Assembly (NCBI GenBank): GCA_027924585.1 | Contig: BSBM01000179.1 | Span: forward strand, 12,376,501 to 12,440,500 | Length of the DNA stretch: 64,000 nucleotides | Direction: 5' to 3' | Source: Larix kaempferi | Lineage: Eukaryota > Streptophyta > Pinopsida > Pinales > Pinaceae | In this document: positions 35,461 through 47,337 of the stretch, in pieces | How positions within the stretch are numbered: the stretch's first letter is position 1 | Layout of the letters: every line of letters begins with the position of its first letter | The notes under the pieces: model-generated | The model's input: only the letters and a program-made list of their open reading frames with translations | Told to the model about the DNA's origin: nothing | The model's database searches: none | Program-made: the position numbers and the translations under genes

Positions 35461-37126
35461 AATCTAATGAAAAGGTACCATATTTTATAGTTTAAATACA
35501 ATATAGATTTAAACTTAATGTTATAAATATTAAATATTAATAATAAATATTAAATACTAAAATACAATATAGATTTAAACTTGATAATTATAAATATCAA
35601 ATATTAATAATAAATATTAAATATAAACGACTTTATTTATACTTTCTTTAATAATATAAAATTGAAATTCATAATCATAAATAAAAATGAAAATAGTTCA
35701 AAATTGAAATTCATAATTTCAAATAAAAAATACTTCACCTCTTAAAAAAATATTACAAATAAAATAATACACCTTTTTAAAAATATTATAAAGGGTTTGC
35801 TTAGTTAAAAAAATGCATTCATCAACGGAGGACTTGGATGGATCTCACATCATATGGCATCCCACATTTACTCAAAAGAGACTTAGATGGATCTCACATC
35901 ATAAGGCATCCCAGGAAAGAGATTGGAATCTATTTTGAAAAAAATATTATGAGGATTTCCTATAATAATAATAAAAAGGCAATTACCCAAAGGAGACTTG
36001 GATGGATCTCATAAGGCATCCCAAGGGAAGAGAATGGAATCTATTTTGAAAAGTAGTGTTTTTTTAACATAAACATCACATTCACCTTTAATAAGTAATA
36101 ATTTAAAATATTTTTTTTATTCATTTTTTTTTTGAGTTATATGGAAAGGTGAAACCTTAAAAGTTTTTTTTTTAATTTAAAATTCTTATTCCCATGAAAG
36201 TAGGAATATGAAACCAAAGCAACTCCTCAAAATTGATGTGTTTGACCATTATAACACCACCACCACTTTGATTCTCATATTTTTTTATAGGATTTGACTC
36301 ACACCTAGATATATGAGGATTTTATTATTATTTTTCCAAGAGTTATTGGAATTGTAGATATAAGAACTTTTGAAATTGTATAATTTTAATGAAATATATA
36401 TTAAATTCATTTTTACAAGAAAATGAAATTTAAATAATTAAACAATTAAAAAATTAAAATTAAAATATATCCAAAAATTATATCATGAAATTTATCAAAT
36501 AATTATTGAAAAAATCAAAATCTTCATTTTTTCACACTCTATCAAAAATATTAGAAATGTCAATTTTGTACGAGGTTGAAGGTGTGTGAGTTAGATATGA
36601 ACATGATTACCACTTAACTGGTTTCAACAATAATTATTTCAATTGACATGATGTTTCTCCTTCCAAAGAGATATTTTCCATTTATAGGCTTCCACGAGAC
36701 AAATCAACAAAGATGTACATTGATAAGAAATTACATGCCTAGGGAAATTTCTATACCTAATAGTTTCTTATGGAGTCTCACCCAACACTCAACAACTTAA
36801 AATAGTTATAGAGGAGAGGCGAGCCACACAATTTTTCTCTCTCCATCTACAATCAATAAGGTTATCTCAACCAGACCATTGTTATGAGAGCATTCTCTTA
36901 GGCATCTATAATCCATGATCCTCATGCTTGATCACTCAAGAATATACCCAAACCATAAATGCACACTCAAAAAAAATCTTTCAAAAAGCTACGACTCTCA
37001 AATGGCTCATGTATCCACAATAAAATACCTATTGATAATTCAATTAATCCAAATGAGAGCATAGGAGGAGGAAGAGGTTTTCCCAAAAAAATATATTACC
37101 CAAACATAATGCAAGAATCCATACAA
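35461..37126. other. Very AT-rich interval with a three-copy imperfect repeat
   Basis: 'gact(t)ggatggatctca' recurs at 35831, 35880 and 35993, each followed by '(at)aaggcatccca' and, twice, by 'ggaatctattttgaaaa'. The rest is AT-rich without coding signal. Confidence 0.6.
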
Positions 37127-37314
37127 TATGCATTGTTTTTCTTCATAAAAAAAGTGGTAGTTGTTATAAAAGAATGTGTTCATTATAATATTTTTGGATT
37201 GAATATTATGCAAAGCTAAATATGCATTGTTTTTCTTCATTAAAAAGTGGTAGTTGTTATAAAAGAATGTGTTCATTATAATATTTTTTGATTGAATATT
37301 ATGCAAAGCTAAGT
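37127..37314. repeat. Two-copy 94-bp tandem duplication, nearly identical
   Basis: 'tatgcattgtttttcttcat' begins at 37127 and 37221. The copies differ at only a few positions through 'gaatattatgcaaagctaa'. Short ORFs on both strands here only reflect the duplication. Confidence 0.92.
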
Positions 37315-39194
37315 CAAGTCTCATACTTCTATTCCAAATCAATAATTTTTTTTCCCACTTTTCATCATTAGTTTAGTAGTGATTATGCCTTTAGATATTT
37401 CTGAAGTCAACCTTGCACAAAACATGGTCCTCCATAACCCAAACAACCTCTTATTGTAAAGTCAGTGCCTTATCCTTCCTTGCAAAGTACTCATAACTTT
37501 AAATGAAACCCAAGGAAAGAGCATCACTCTATTGAAAAGAAGGCCTAAAAATGGCTTATTTTGAATTTCCATAAAACTGCCCCTTTAAGTTTTTTGACAC
37601 CTGGAAAAAGAAAATGAGAAACTGCCCCTATGAAATTCACTTCATGGGAAGCCTTTATGAGAAGGAATGGATTGAAGACTTGGGTAGATTTATGATATTT
37701 CCATCCTTGGATCTATTAAGCAAATTTGACTCTATGTTTTCTTTTTTTACTAGCCATTTTAAAGCCTGTCCTTTTAGTTTTTTACATCTTTTAAATCCCA
37801 TGGATACTATCATTCTCGACCAGAGAAATTTTTAGGGCGAAATTTCGCTAATTGGCTATTTTTTCGGCGTTTTTTCAAAAAATAAATTTGCTATTTGGTC
37901 ATTTTTAGTATCTAATATCGCCTATATTTACATTAAATATGTTTTTTTATCATAATATTTGCCAAAATTTACAAGTTTTAATAGTAAATTGTATGTTTCA
38001 TATTTGATATTCTCCTACCAATCTATATATATGTTTTTTTTAATCTAAATTAATCACCTAGAATACTATACTTAAGTATATTTTTATAATCCTTAAAAAA
38101 TAACCTGTTCTCGACGCTTGGCAGATCCCCATACTATCATGTTGTTTATGTGGCTTTAGGGAATATTGCTTCTACTAGAAGAAAAAGAAAACAAAAGATA
38201 TTCAATACTCGAAGGTAATCCAAGGTAATCAAATTCATGTTTAGATATACATCATTGCAGGACCTGGGTACCCCGTTGCCTCTTTTAGATATGTAGCTTT
38301 TGGTTATAGTTAATTTTAACATTAGAAGCACACAATGCAAATTCAATCCAACACTTCATTTAACTCATGTTCCTATAAAAAACAACAATGAATCTACTTT
38401 AGAAAATTTAAAGACAACAATTGAAAGAAAAAAAACAACAAACCAAGGAGCAAATTATAAGACCAAATCAATTGGAAGAAAACATACTACGTACAATAAT
38501 CATATCAAAGGGAAGCAAAGGGAAACATTTATTGTCTACGAGCCAAGTGTTAAGTTGGGGAACTTGACATAATTGGAGCACTCACCATAAGAAAACCTCA
38601 TCCAAAAAAAGGTTAAAAATAGAAGTGGCTTATAACAAGATAGAATGAGTTCATGTTTATACTACTAACAACCATATCAATCTTCTTAGGTAAGGAATAG
38701 GTATCAAGTCATTAAGTAAATACGTCAATAAATATGGCATTGCAAGGCACTTTCAGTGGAGGGATAACCTCATATTGATACCTCTTCGTTAAGGGTTGAT
38801 AAGAATGGATGGTTGACTTCGCATGCCTTGCACTTATGTCTTTATAGCTTCATGTGAAAAATATGTCCAACTCCTTGAAAGGAAATATAAAATGATACTT
38901 ATCTTGGTAAATTTTGCATCCATTCTTCTGAGAAGAAAGTTCTGTAAGTACAAAAAGGATGATTGAAAACATCACTAGGTGGAGTTACAATATATCAAGA
39001 TGTCATTTAAAGAAATAATCAATTAGATAGTAGAGAATGTAGGCTATGAGGCATGTACTTCAAACAATTCTTCCAAAAAACACAAGATTCAAACAATGGT
39101 CGACTTGTAGAGTTAGGATGGATCTCTAAGACCCCTTTGATGATCCCATATGGTACACAAATGTTTGTCTATAGTATTTCTTAGAAATATGGTA
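37315..39194. other. Interval without a supported gene
   Basis: A 12-bp palindrome gcgaaatttcgc lies at about 37839. 38690-38880 on the minus strand has a faint resemblance to a gypsy integrase zinc-binding region but is full of stops. No other signal. Confidence 0.4.
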
Positions 39195-40087
39195 TTATGC
39201 TCTCCATTTGATAAGAAGGATTGGGAGGTTGATTAATGGCACATTGGTTTTCATGGCTCCTATTTTGAAAAATGTTCCGAAATAGGTTTGAATTTCTTCT
39301 AATGTTTGCCCCTTGGTCTCTGGTAGAAGAAATACAATGAAGAACATTTTACATCCAAACACCATAGAGAAGATGAAGAAATAACCTACAAGAGACCAAC
39401 CAAGAGAAATTCAGTATATTCTAAAACTTCATCACTACAGTAGCTAAAATAACACATATATACTAGTTATATCTATTTATTTGACATATGCAAAAGATAG
39501 TATGTCTTTTATTGTGGACATTTTGAGTGGCTCCTACTGCATAATTGGATGATGTCATTGGAGGATCTTGATCACCTGTTGCATTCCATGTAAGAAAAAA
39601 GTTGAAGGTGATGGTAATACTAACCCAAGAGCCAAACCAACTAACAAGGGTCACCAAACTGCTAGCAATTCCTTTTAGATTTATTTCAAATATATAAACC
39701 CATCCAAAAGAACAATTGTTAGTAAATGATAGACATGAGATTATCTAACTTCTAAATATAGAGTATTTACAGCAGAGTGTCCATTTTTCCAATTTTTTTC
39801 TCATGTGCATTACTTCTAGTTCCTTTTCAGTGCTCACCTCTAACATTATGATCCCTAGAAATCCACCCATTGCCAAAGATAATGTTGCAATATAAGACTA
39901 ATCAAAGAAAACAAATAATCCATGAAGGAAATAAGAAGCTACTAAACACATTGTTATATCAGCAAGAGGAATGATATTACAAGAAAAATTGCAATATATA
40001 AGGCCTACGTATGATGAACTTACCAAGAGACCAACTAGAGCCAATGTGCTCACTATGAGTGTGAGATGTGCATTTGTTTCATGACCT
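39195..40087 (-). pseudogene. MFS sugar transporter, ERD6-like, C-terminal exons only
   Basis: The last exon (39385-39195) encodes GYFFIFSMVFGCKMFFIVFL then LPETKGQTLEEIQ, the PETKG signature after the final membrane helix of plant monosaccharide transporters. The preceding exon (from ~39730 to 39576) encodes EINLKGIASSLVTLVSWFGS and FNFFLTWNAT, matching the ERD6-like 'EIFP.N.KG.AGSLVTLV.WFGSW' block with a short deletion before it. The 190-bp intron (39575-39386) has GT...AG ends and restores W-N-A-T-G-Y-F-F exactly. An earlier exon candidate (40087-40024, ...LALVGLL with donor GTAAGT) fits the helix before. The first nine or so helices are absent, so this is a relic, though the retained reading frames are open. 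Confidence 0.7.
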
Positions 40088-40740
40088 TGCTATAGAAAGA
40101 ACCAAAGGCCAAAGAAGTATATCAAGTAAAATTCATATCAATGATCCAGATCTCTTTGAACTCAGATACAAGGGAGTAAGACACCAATCATCTAGGAAGC
40201 TTGATGGACATGGTTCCCATTTTGTATCAATCATCTAGGAAGCTTTGATGGACATGGATTTCATTTTGTAAAAACTAATTATGGAGCCTTACATTGGAAA
40301 GACATTTTGCAGATATAACATAAACAATTCTTTAAGTAAGGCAAGCCTCAACCAACTATTTTCAAACATGGTGTAGTTTCTAACTTTCTTCTACTACCAA
40401 CCATGTTTTCATTATTGTTTATGTTAGGTTCATGATTCAAGAGCATGCAAAATATGTTGTTATTTCAGTTTCTTACATGGTAAGAGGATATTGATAAAAA
40501 AAGGAACCTTATCACTTTCTTCTTCATAAAAATGAGACAAAACATGTATATCTAAAGTTAAATTTAGATACTTTTACACCATAAGGTTATAGTGTAACCT
40601 AGATAAGCCTCACATTAAAAACAAATTACATCTACTTTGTCTATGTGTAAAAGAGAGAATAAGAGTTTGAGACAGACTTGTATGTAGAATGACAATCCAA
40701 ATAAGACACAACCTATGCTCATCCCTCTGGCTCAGATCTG
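40088..40740. other. Interval upstream of the transporter relic
   Basis: No further transporter exon could be recognised. A short direct repeat of about 50 bp ('atcatctaggaagctt') occurs at 40188 and 40230. Confidence 0.45.
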
Positions 40741-41087
40741 AAAAGGTATTATTTTCACTTTATTGTTTAGAAAGAAAAAAAATCTGCTTAGTGTTTAGTC
40801 CACTCCTCAATGCAAATATGACAAATTATGGAGAATTTATATTGGCCTAGCTATTTGGTGTACTTCGGCAAAGGTGGGTTAACGGCCCCACCCGAAGCCC
40901 TTTTCCCCTACCCAAAAGGTATTATTTTCACTTTATTGTTTAGAAAGAAAAAAAAATCTGCTTAGTGTTTAGTCCACTCCTCAATGCAAATATGACAAAT
41001 TATGGAGAATTTATATTGGCCTAACTATTTAGTGTACTTCGGCAAAGGTGGGTTAACGGCCCCACCGGAAGCCCTTTTCCCCTACCC
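40741..41087. repeat. Two-copy 173-bp tandem duplication, nearly identical
   Basis: 'aaaaggtattattttcactt' starts at 40741 and 40914. Both copies run to 'gcccttttcccctaccc' with only a handful of differences. Confidence 0.93.
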
Positions 41088-41221
41088 CTAAATATGTTAG
41101 ATCCTATAGTTTTCATTCTCTTTTTATTATTATATTTCAATTTGTGTTTAATGGGAAGGAAGATAATTCTCTAGGCATTGGAAGTGGAATTCATTTCAAC
41201 GTTGGTTTCCTTTGGCTTCGT

Positions 41222-41381
41222 GCCTCCTCCATGCCTTCCCTCTCATTCAAATCCATGGGATGCCAAACATTTTTTCCCACCAGCCATTTACCACGGGACA
41301 TGGATGGCTCAAAGCTCGTCGTAAGAGCTATGGACAGGGAATTTGATGTATGCTACACATCATTGGTTGCTTGGGAGGTAA
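41222..41381 (+). other. Possible orphan first exon with splice donor
   Basis: An open frame from the ATG at about 41230 has a Ser-rich, acid-poor N-terminus (MPSLSFKSMGCQTFFPTSHL), then KLVVRAMDREFDV. The frame reaches GGGAG|GTAAGT at about 41380, a consensus splice donor. The composition resembles a plastid transit peptide. I cannot name the gene and found no second exon, so this could be chance. Confidence 0.25.
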
Positions 41382-41422
41382 GTGGAGAATTGTGCTTTTG
41401 TATCGATGGACGAGGAATCTAG

Positions 41423-42288
41423 GAGCAGTAGTTATAGAGAGCTTCTCATTGTAAAAAAGGCTTACGATGTAATTATTAAAAATATTGTTTTAAGAGAAGA
41501 GTTCTCTTTTCCCACAAACAAAGAATCTCATACATCAATTTGATATAGCTAAATTTAACTTTAAAAATATTTTTTTTAATAATAACAAAAATAATATTAA
41601 TAAATTTTTTGTTTTAATAAATATATTATATTTATAAATTTTTATGTTTTACAATATCACTATGTTGATTTAAAAATTGTATGAGATGAAAAGCCTCTAT
41701 AAATTCATTATAGAAATGATATACTCTAAATTCTATTAACTTATTAACTCCTCTACTAGTAGTTTTTGAACATTAAAGTTGAGGTATGAGATGGATAATT
41801 TTAATTTTTTTATTAATTTGTGATTTAAAAATTTTATGAATTTGTTTTTTATATATATATTTAAAATGGTAAAGGGAAATTGGCCAAGAATTATTTTGAA
41901 TTGATGGAATTGAAAATATCAATTTATCATTGCAAAATCAAGTTGCAATAGGGATATTCAAGGGTGCTAAATTCATTTCTTTATTAAAAACAATAATTTT
42001 AGCAATCCAAAATTACAACAACAACAACAACAACAAAAAAAATTGTAAGCTAACTACTTGTATATTAATATTGGAAAAAGTTACTTATCATCAAAATGTT
42101 GCTCTTCCATATTGGAAACCAAACTAGCCACTAAACATGAGTTTATCAATCTTAATAAGTTTATGACTACTATAAAAGTCTTCATTGTTTCTCTGCTTAC
42201 CAATAACCCAGGTATTACTAAATAATTTTAACATATGAAATTAGTAATAAAACCACGGAAAAAATTAACAAAGAAAATATTAAATGAT
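41423..42288. other. AT-rich interval, no gene seen
   Basis: Includes a CAA trinucleotide run at 42017-42034. No coding signal. Confidence 0.5.
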
Positions 42289-42678
42289 CTATTCATCATT
42301 AAAGAGTGGAATTAGTGGAACGTTTGAACCAAAAGGTGCAGTAGGGTTGTCTTCCACAATCCTAACTCCACGAGTGCTTTTGGCTATTACATCCAAATTT
42401 TGAAGTTGAGCTTGAATGTCATCCAATTGCATAAGAATTTCATTGTTTGCTCCATGTTTCTCTAATGAAGGGTTTACCAATTAAGGCCTCCATCTGCTAG
42501 TGTAAGGTAACCGTCTTGAAATATTTAGTTTCCCTAGCATTTGAAGTTCTTGTATTAGGAACCCAACTTCCCCTAACTTGCTCAATGTCTTCCTTTTTGC
42601 AGATGGCCCCTTTCCAATTTGACTTATTCCTTTGTTTGCAAGATCTCCTCTTGAAAGTGCATAATGATTTATTGCCAA
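42289..42678 (-). pseudogene. Short unidentified reading frame with one stop
   Basis: One minus-strand frame of 129 codons is broken only by TAA at 42481-42483. Peptides include GKPSAKRKTLSKLGEVG-like and MQLDDIQAQLQNLDVIAKST, helical and charged. No domain is recognised. It may be the tail of a retroelement ORF. Confidence 0.3.
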
Positions 42679-42782
42679 TATGCTTCAGCAGCTTTCTTTA
42701 TGTCATACCTAACCCAGGTGTAGGATATACACCTGCTCCCTCGACGACCATGCATTCCTCGACCACCATCGGCCATCCTTTC

Positions 42783-42935
42783 CCAAGAGAGGGGTGGGGC
42801 AGTTAGCTTATAGGGTTCCCTCGGTGGGTGGCTAATAAGTTCTAATCATAAGAATTTCCAAGAGAGGGGGGGGGGGGCGTGAAGCTTATAAGGTTCTCTT
42901 GGTGGGTGGATAGTAAGTTTTAAGCATAAGAATTT
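42783..42935. repeat. Two-copy ~75-bp tandem duplication with poly(G) run
   Basis: 'ccaagagagg' begins at 42783 and 42858, followed by 'agcttata(a)gggttc(c/t)ct' and 'ggtgggtgg'. The second copy has expanded its G run to twelve. Confidence 0.8.
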
Positions 42936-44786
42936 CCCTCGATGCCTCAAAGGAGATTAACATACTAGACTAGGAGTGTCCAGGATGAACATACCAAACC
43001 AAGAAGGTAGAATGAACCAAGAAGACATTGACAAGAAGAGAATCAACTAGTAGGAGGTTACTTACACCAAAGATGGGATGCCAACTTGGAGCAATGTAGA
43101 CATAGGGATTTTCATTGCCTTTGTTGCAAAGGAGCTAGGGTTGGCTTATTCCTTAAACTGCCAACCCAAAACATCATTCTCAATTCCAGTGACTCAAAAA
43201 CCTCATTGCAGACATTATGGCTGCGAGTTGCTTCGTACTCAACCAAGTCCTATCCTCATTAAATCGTGTTTGTACCATGATCAAGATAATCAATATTCGC
43301 ATACCTACCTCCTTATCTCGTCTATTATCACCTGATCTCTCACATGCTCTTGTTCAGTGGCCATGAAAATCATCTCGAATGTTTGCCCCATCTAACACCC
43401 CATCCATAAATCAAATAACCATTTAAAAAAAAAAATTATAACCAAATTCCAATAATTATAAAAAAAACTAAAATATTTAACTTTCTTTGAAAACAAAAAG
43501 ATCAAGACCTTTATACAAACCAATTAAAGAAATGCTCAACATACTTATACTTTCTATTTCTTTTTTAAAGTTATCTTTTAAATACAATAGTCAAACATCC
43601 ATCCATTCCATTACCTAATAGACCTATCACCTTTAGCGTTTGTGATGCACTCAATACTAAGCATATGTAAAATGTGAAGACCTTTCCCCCAAAGTATTTG
43701 GGTGGACGAAAATAAACAACTCTCAACTAATTACACCCAAAATCTGTTGTGGGCCCACACAACCATACCTTTCCCATTGCAACTCCTAACACTAGGTAGT
43801 TTCGCTCATTCCACACTGGACGTGCACATCTTTGTGGTTCGTGCTATAATAATAATTATAAAACCTTCTCCGGATAATAATAATAATAATAGAACCTTCT
43901 ATGGATTCACGTGGCAACGATAAGAATTTGGGTCCTGCTAATAGGTGGGGTGGTTGTTAATAGGTGGGGTGATTGGGGTGGTTGGTTGTGGTCGTTCCTA
44001 TCTCTAATTAAACTTCCAATCACTATCTTTACAACTTTATGATGCCTTCGCCTTTGGACAAGTGTCAACTATTCTAATTTCAAAAAAAAAAAAAAGGTTC
44101 GGCCCAATGATAGTTACGACCTAAACACTGTTATTAAATTGTGGAGGTTGGGCAGGTAAAGTAGTACGCTTTGTATTGCAAGTCAAATATTTGTACCATG
44201 CAGACTCTCCGTAACATCATGATATTCCATAAGAGTATCATTCCATAAGAGTATCTTTCCCTAGTGAACACAACCCAATGGTGGACGTGACCATGTTCCC
44301 CACTTTTTCCATCGACACATGGCCTCGAACATGTGCGCTAGATTCTACAACCATCCACGGCTCACCGATTTTTTGTTTTATGTGACACCATCAACTAAAG
44401 TCGATATTATAATATCTAAACATTGTAGTAAGCCAACCCCCTTAGCATAAGATGTTTAGGATGTGACATTCCTTTTTAATTTTGTTGTACATTCTATTAT
44501 CTTCTCATAATTTTCTATATTTTTCACTTTTTTATTTAATATACTTTTATTTATTTATTTATTAAAATCTATTTTTAATATATATTTTTTTCAAACAATA
44601 TTTTATAATTATAAGTTAAACTAAACTCTCATATATATATATATATATATATATAATTTTAATATTTAAAAATATATATATATATATAATTTTAATATTA
44701 TTTTAAAGTATATATATTTCTTTTAATTTTCACAAATTAAATTTATCATTTATTAATAAAAACATTAAATTACATTATATACAAAA
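42936..44786. other. Interval without a supported gene
   Basis: Contains AAT trinucleotide runs near 43850-43890, A/T dinucleotide tracts at 44629-44690, and the diverged repeat at 44330-44475 shared with 26870-26985. ORFs under 90 codons look like chance. Confidence 0.45.
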
Positions 44787-44820
44787 TTGAAGATAAAAAA
44801 TTAAATAATGCAATTAACAA

Positions 44821-45211
44821 TAATATATATTACAAATATGAAAGCAGAACCCTTGGCTTTGTGGTGCATTCTGAAAGTGATAAACATCTTTAGTATTGGA
44901 GATCTTCAGGTCTTTGGTGATTCTCTGGTTACTATCAAATGGGAATGTGGACAACATTTCTTACAGGTGGCGTCTCTATTACATTGGTGCGACCGGATTA
45001 AGTCATTATTGAATAGGCTCAGAGATGTTACATTTACTCATATTTATAGGAAGCATAACTATGTGGCGGATAACTTATCTAAACTTGCTATGGCTGGAGA
45101 GGAAGGCTACATCTTTTGGGAGGAAGTTCAGGATGGTTGGAAAGTGGATAAAGGCTCTGTGTATATTTTTGAACTCTAATTGTCTCTTTGAGCTCCTTGA
45201 TTTTGGTTCTT
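44821..45211 (+). mobile_element. Inserted LINE RNase H fragment flanked by ~34-bp direct repeats
   Basis: 'ttgaagataaaaa' with 'attaaataat(g/a)caattaa' occurs at 44787-44820 and 45212-45246, differing by one indel and two or three substitutions. The 0.39-kb insert codes for an RNase H C-terminal half: MKAEPLALWCILKV, LQVFGDSLVTIKWE, then FTHIYRKHNYVADNLSKLAM, and stops at 45177-45179. The catalytic Glu, the Asp of FGDS and the last Asp (VADN) are kept. There is no A-tail, and the direct repeats are longer than normal LINE duplications, so the mechanism is unclear. Confidence 0.6.
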
Positions 45212-45246
45212 TTGAAGATAAAAACATTAAATAATACAATTAATAA

Positions 45247-45793
45247 ATTAATAATGTTATATGTTGACTAACAATGATATATGTTGACTTCCAAATGGTA
45301 AAGGTGTATATACAACCCATTATATGCATCATGTTTATGATATTAAAAAACTAAAAATTTACAAAATAAAATAAATAAATAAGCCAGAGGATAAGTTTTA
45401 GATTATTATTTTTATTTCCATATTATTAGATTCGCGTTTAGAATAAATTTATATTGATAATATAATTAGTGGGTACATATTTAAAAAGTAAATCAATATT
45501 AAAAAAATTAAACACTTAAAAATAAATTAAAGTTAAAATATATTTATGATAAAGACTTAACATAATAATTATAAAATAGATATCTTAAATGTATTTATGA
45601 TAAAGACTTAACATAATAAGTATCAAATAGATATCTTAAATGTATATGGAATTTTTTCATATACATTTAAAAATACCTCAAACTTAAGAGAGAGAGAGAT
45701 CACAAAAATATGTTATTTTTTATAATACACATAATTGGCATGAGAATTCAACGAATATGTGAGGAACCTTAATAGCTTTAAAAAAGTTTCAAG
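45247..45793. other. AT-rich interval with a short duplication
   Basis: 'tttatgataaagacttaacataata' occurs twice (45544 and 45595), a ~51-bp tandem pair. No gene is seen. Confidence 0.55.
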
Positions 45794-45819
45794 TTACTTG
45801 GAAATATATTCAATGGCAA

Positions 45820-46085
45820 TGATGGTAATGACAATGATGAAAATGATGATGATGATATTATTGTCATCATAATATAACGATATCATCATTATCATGATCA
45901 TCATCATCAACATCATAATTGACATCGGCTTCGTTGTCAGTGTCATTATCAACACCATCTTGATCATGAATATTTCCATCTTCATCATCGTTATCATCAT
46001 CATCGTCATCATCATCCAAATCATTGTCATAATCAACATCATCATTGTCGACATTATCATTATCATCATCTTCATCATGGACAAG
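45820..46085. repeat. ATC/GAT trinucleotide microsatellite region
   Basis: Interrupted (ATC)n over about 250 bp. It produces long open frames on both strands (Ile-rich one way, Met-rich the other) that are not genes. Confidence 0.9.
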
Positions 46086-46230
46086 GGTTTTCGAAGGTTT
46101 TCGTCATCATGGACATTTAAATTATTTCAAAAGTGTTTTACGATTGGACAAGGGAAAGGTCAAGTAGTACACTCAGGTCTATGAAAATCAAGGGCAACCT
46201 AATTCCCTAGTTGTCTTGGAGATTGAAGGC

Positions 46231-46812
46231 ATGCTCGACCAAGATTACAATGGTAACATTGCTAGCGAAGGCCAAGATAGTGGTAGAGACAGAGGGGTTA
46301 GTTCCTATGATGATCATCATGATGGAGACCCTACACCCATAATGTCACCCTCATCAAAGTAGTTGACAGATACCTCATATAGGGTTGACTAGATATATGT
46401 TGAGGAATACAAATGGCCCGTCAAAAAGCTTGTATATGACAGCACCAATTATAAGAAATCAAACATCTTTGCATCTAGCCATGGGAAGAATTTTCAAATT
46501 ATGGTGAGGTTTAGTGAGGGGAAGACCATCATATTATAGGTAATTGCCTCTAATTCCATGAAATCCATAAAGAAAAATTTAGAGATAAAAGTAGAGATAT
46601 AAAATCTTAAGCATTGTCTTCTCTATGTTGGTAAGAAACCATATGATCCATATTTACTTGCTAAATACGAAATTAGTAAAGATTCAACTCTATCACTAGT
46701 GTTAGTGCCAGGATTTGTTCCTAGATTACTAAGGGACAAGCCAACACAATCTTCACAATCTCAAGATAAATATGCAATAGTTTTTTCTGTGGTTTTAGGT
46801 TTAATGATTTGA
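46231..46812 (+). pseudogene. Ubiquitin-fold domain pseudogene
   Basis: One plus-strand frame from the ATG at 46231 to TGA at 46810-46812 has four internal stops (46360, 46390, 46537, 46600). Codons 88-158 (46492-46704) align without any gap to residues 1-71 of ubiquitin. They keep Q2, I3, V5, G10-K11-T12-I13, L15, V17, K27, K33, L43, G47-K48, L56-A57, Y59, I61, K63, and S65-T66-L67 with L69-V70-L71. The expected C-terminal RLRGG is replaced by VPGFVPRL. The upstream ~80 codons are acidic and His/Asp-rich and unrecognised. It is most likely a decayed ubiquitin-like domain protein rather than polyubiquitin. Confidence 0.75.
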
Positions 46813-47337
46813 AAACTTCAATATAAAGAAAGAAAGGAAAAATCAACTTCAATTAAACCATGTAGCATAAAGAACTGAAACCAAGATCTTAATAAGGCAT
46901 AACCCATCACATTCCAAAGTGACACATTCAGGTTTCTATCTACAATACATAAGCATTCATTGAATCAAAAACATCAAAACAATAATGCAATTATGCACTA
47001 TATGACCACATTGATTAGGAATAAAAACAAAGTCAAGTAATATAAAGATGGCTTATAACATGTATATATATGATCTCAGTCTTCAAACTTACATGATAAA
47101 ACTTGCAAGCATATTCAACAGCACTGTATAGTAGCTTCAAACCAAAAACATCGAACCCTTGTTCATTCACATTTACTTCCTTTTAAACATCTTTCAAAGA
47201 AGTAGTTTGTAACTACTTTTAGGTCTTTAGGTCTCAAAACAGTTACCTAATCAAATTTTTTAAACTAGTGTCTTTAATTAAAACCTTAACTACTAGTTAT
47301 TACATACTTGATACAAAAATGAAAAAGAAACTAAGCA
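46813..47337. other. Interval without a supported gene
   Basis: Non-coding by eye. It lies between the ubiquitin-like relic and the 3' end of the minus-strand frame at 47338. Confidence 0.5.

Noticed and set aside
38690-38880. Faint gypsy integrase zinc-binding-like peptide on the minus strand
   Set aside because: Stops are frequent, and the supposed His/Cys residues fall in different frames. Too weak to annotate.
45794-46184. Overlapping ~96-codon ORFs on both strands
   Set aside because: They are translations of the ATC/GAT microsatellite (Met- or Ile-rich low complexity), not genes.
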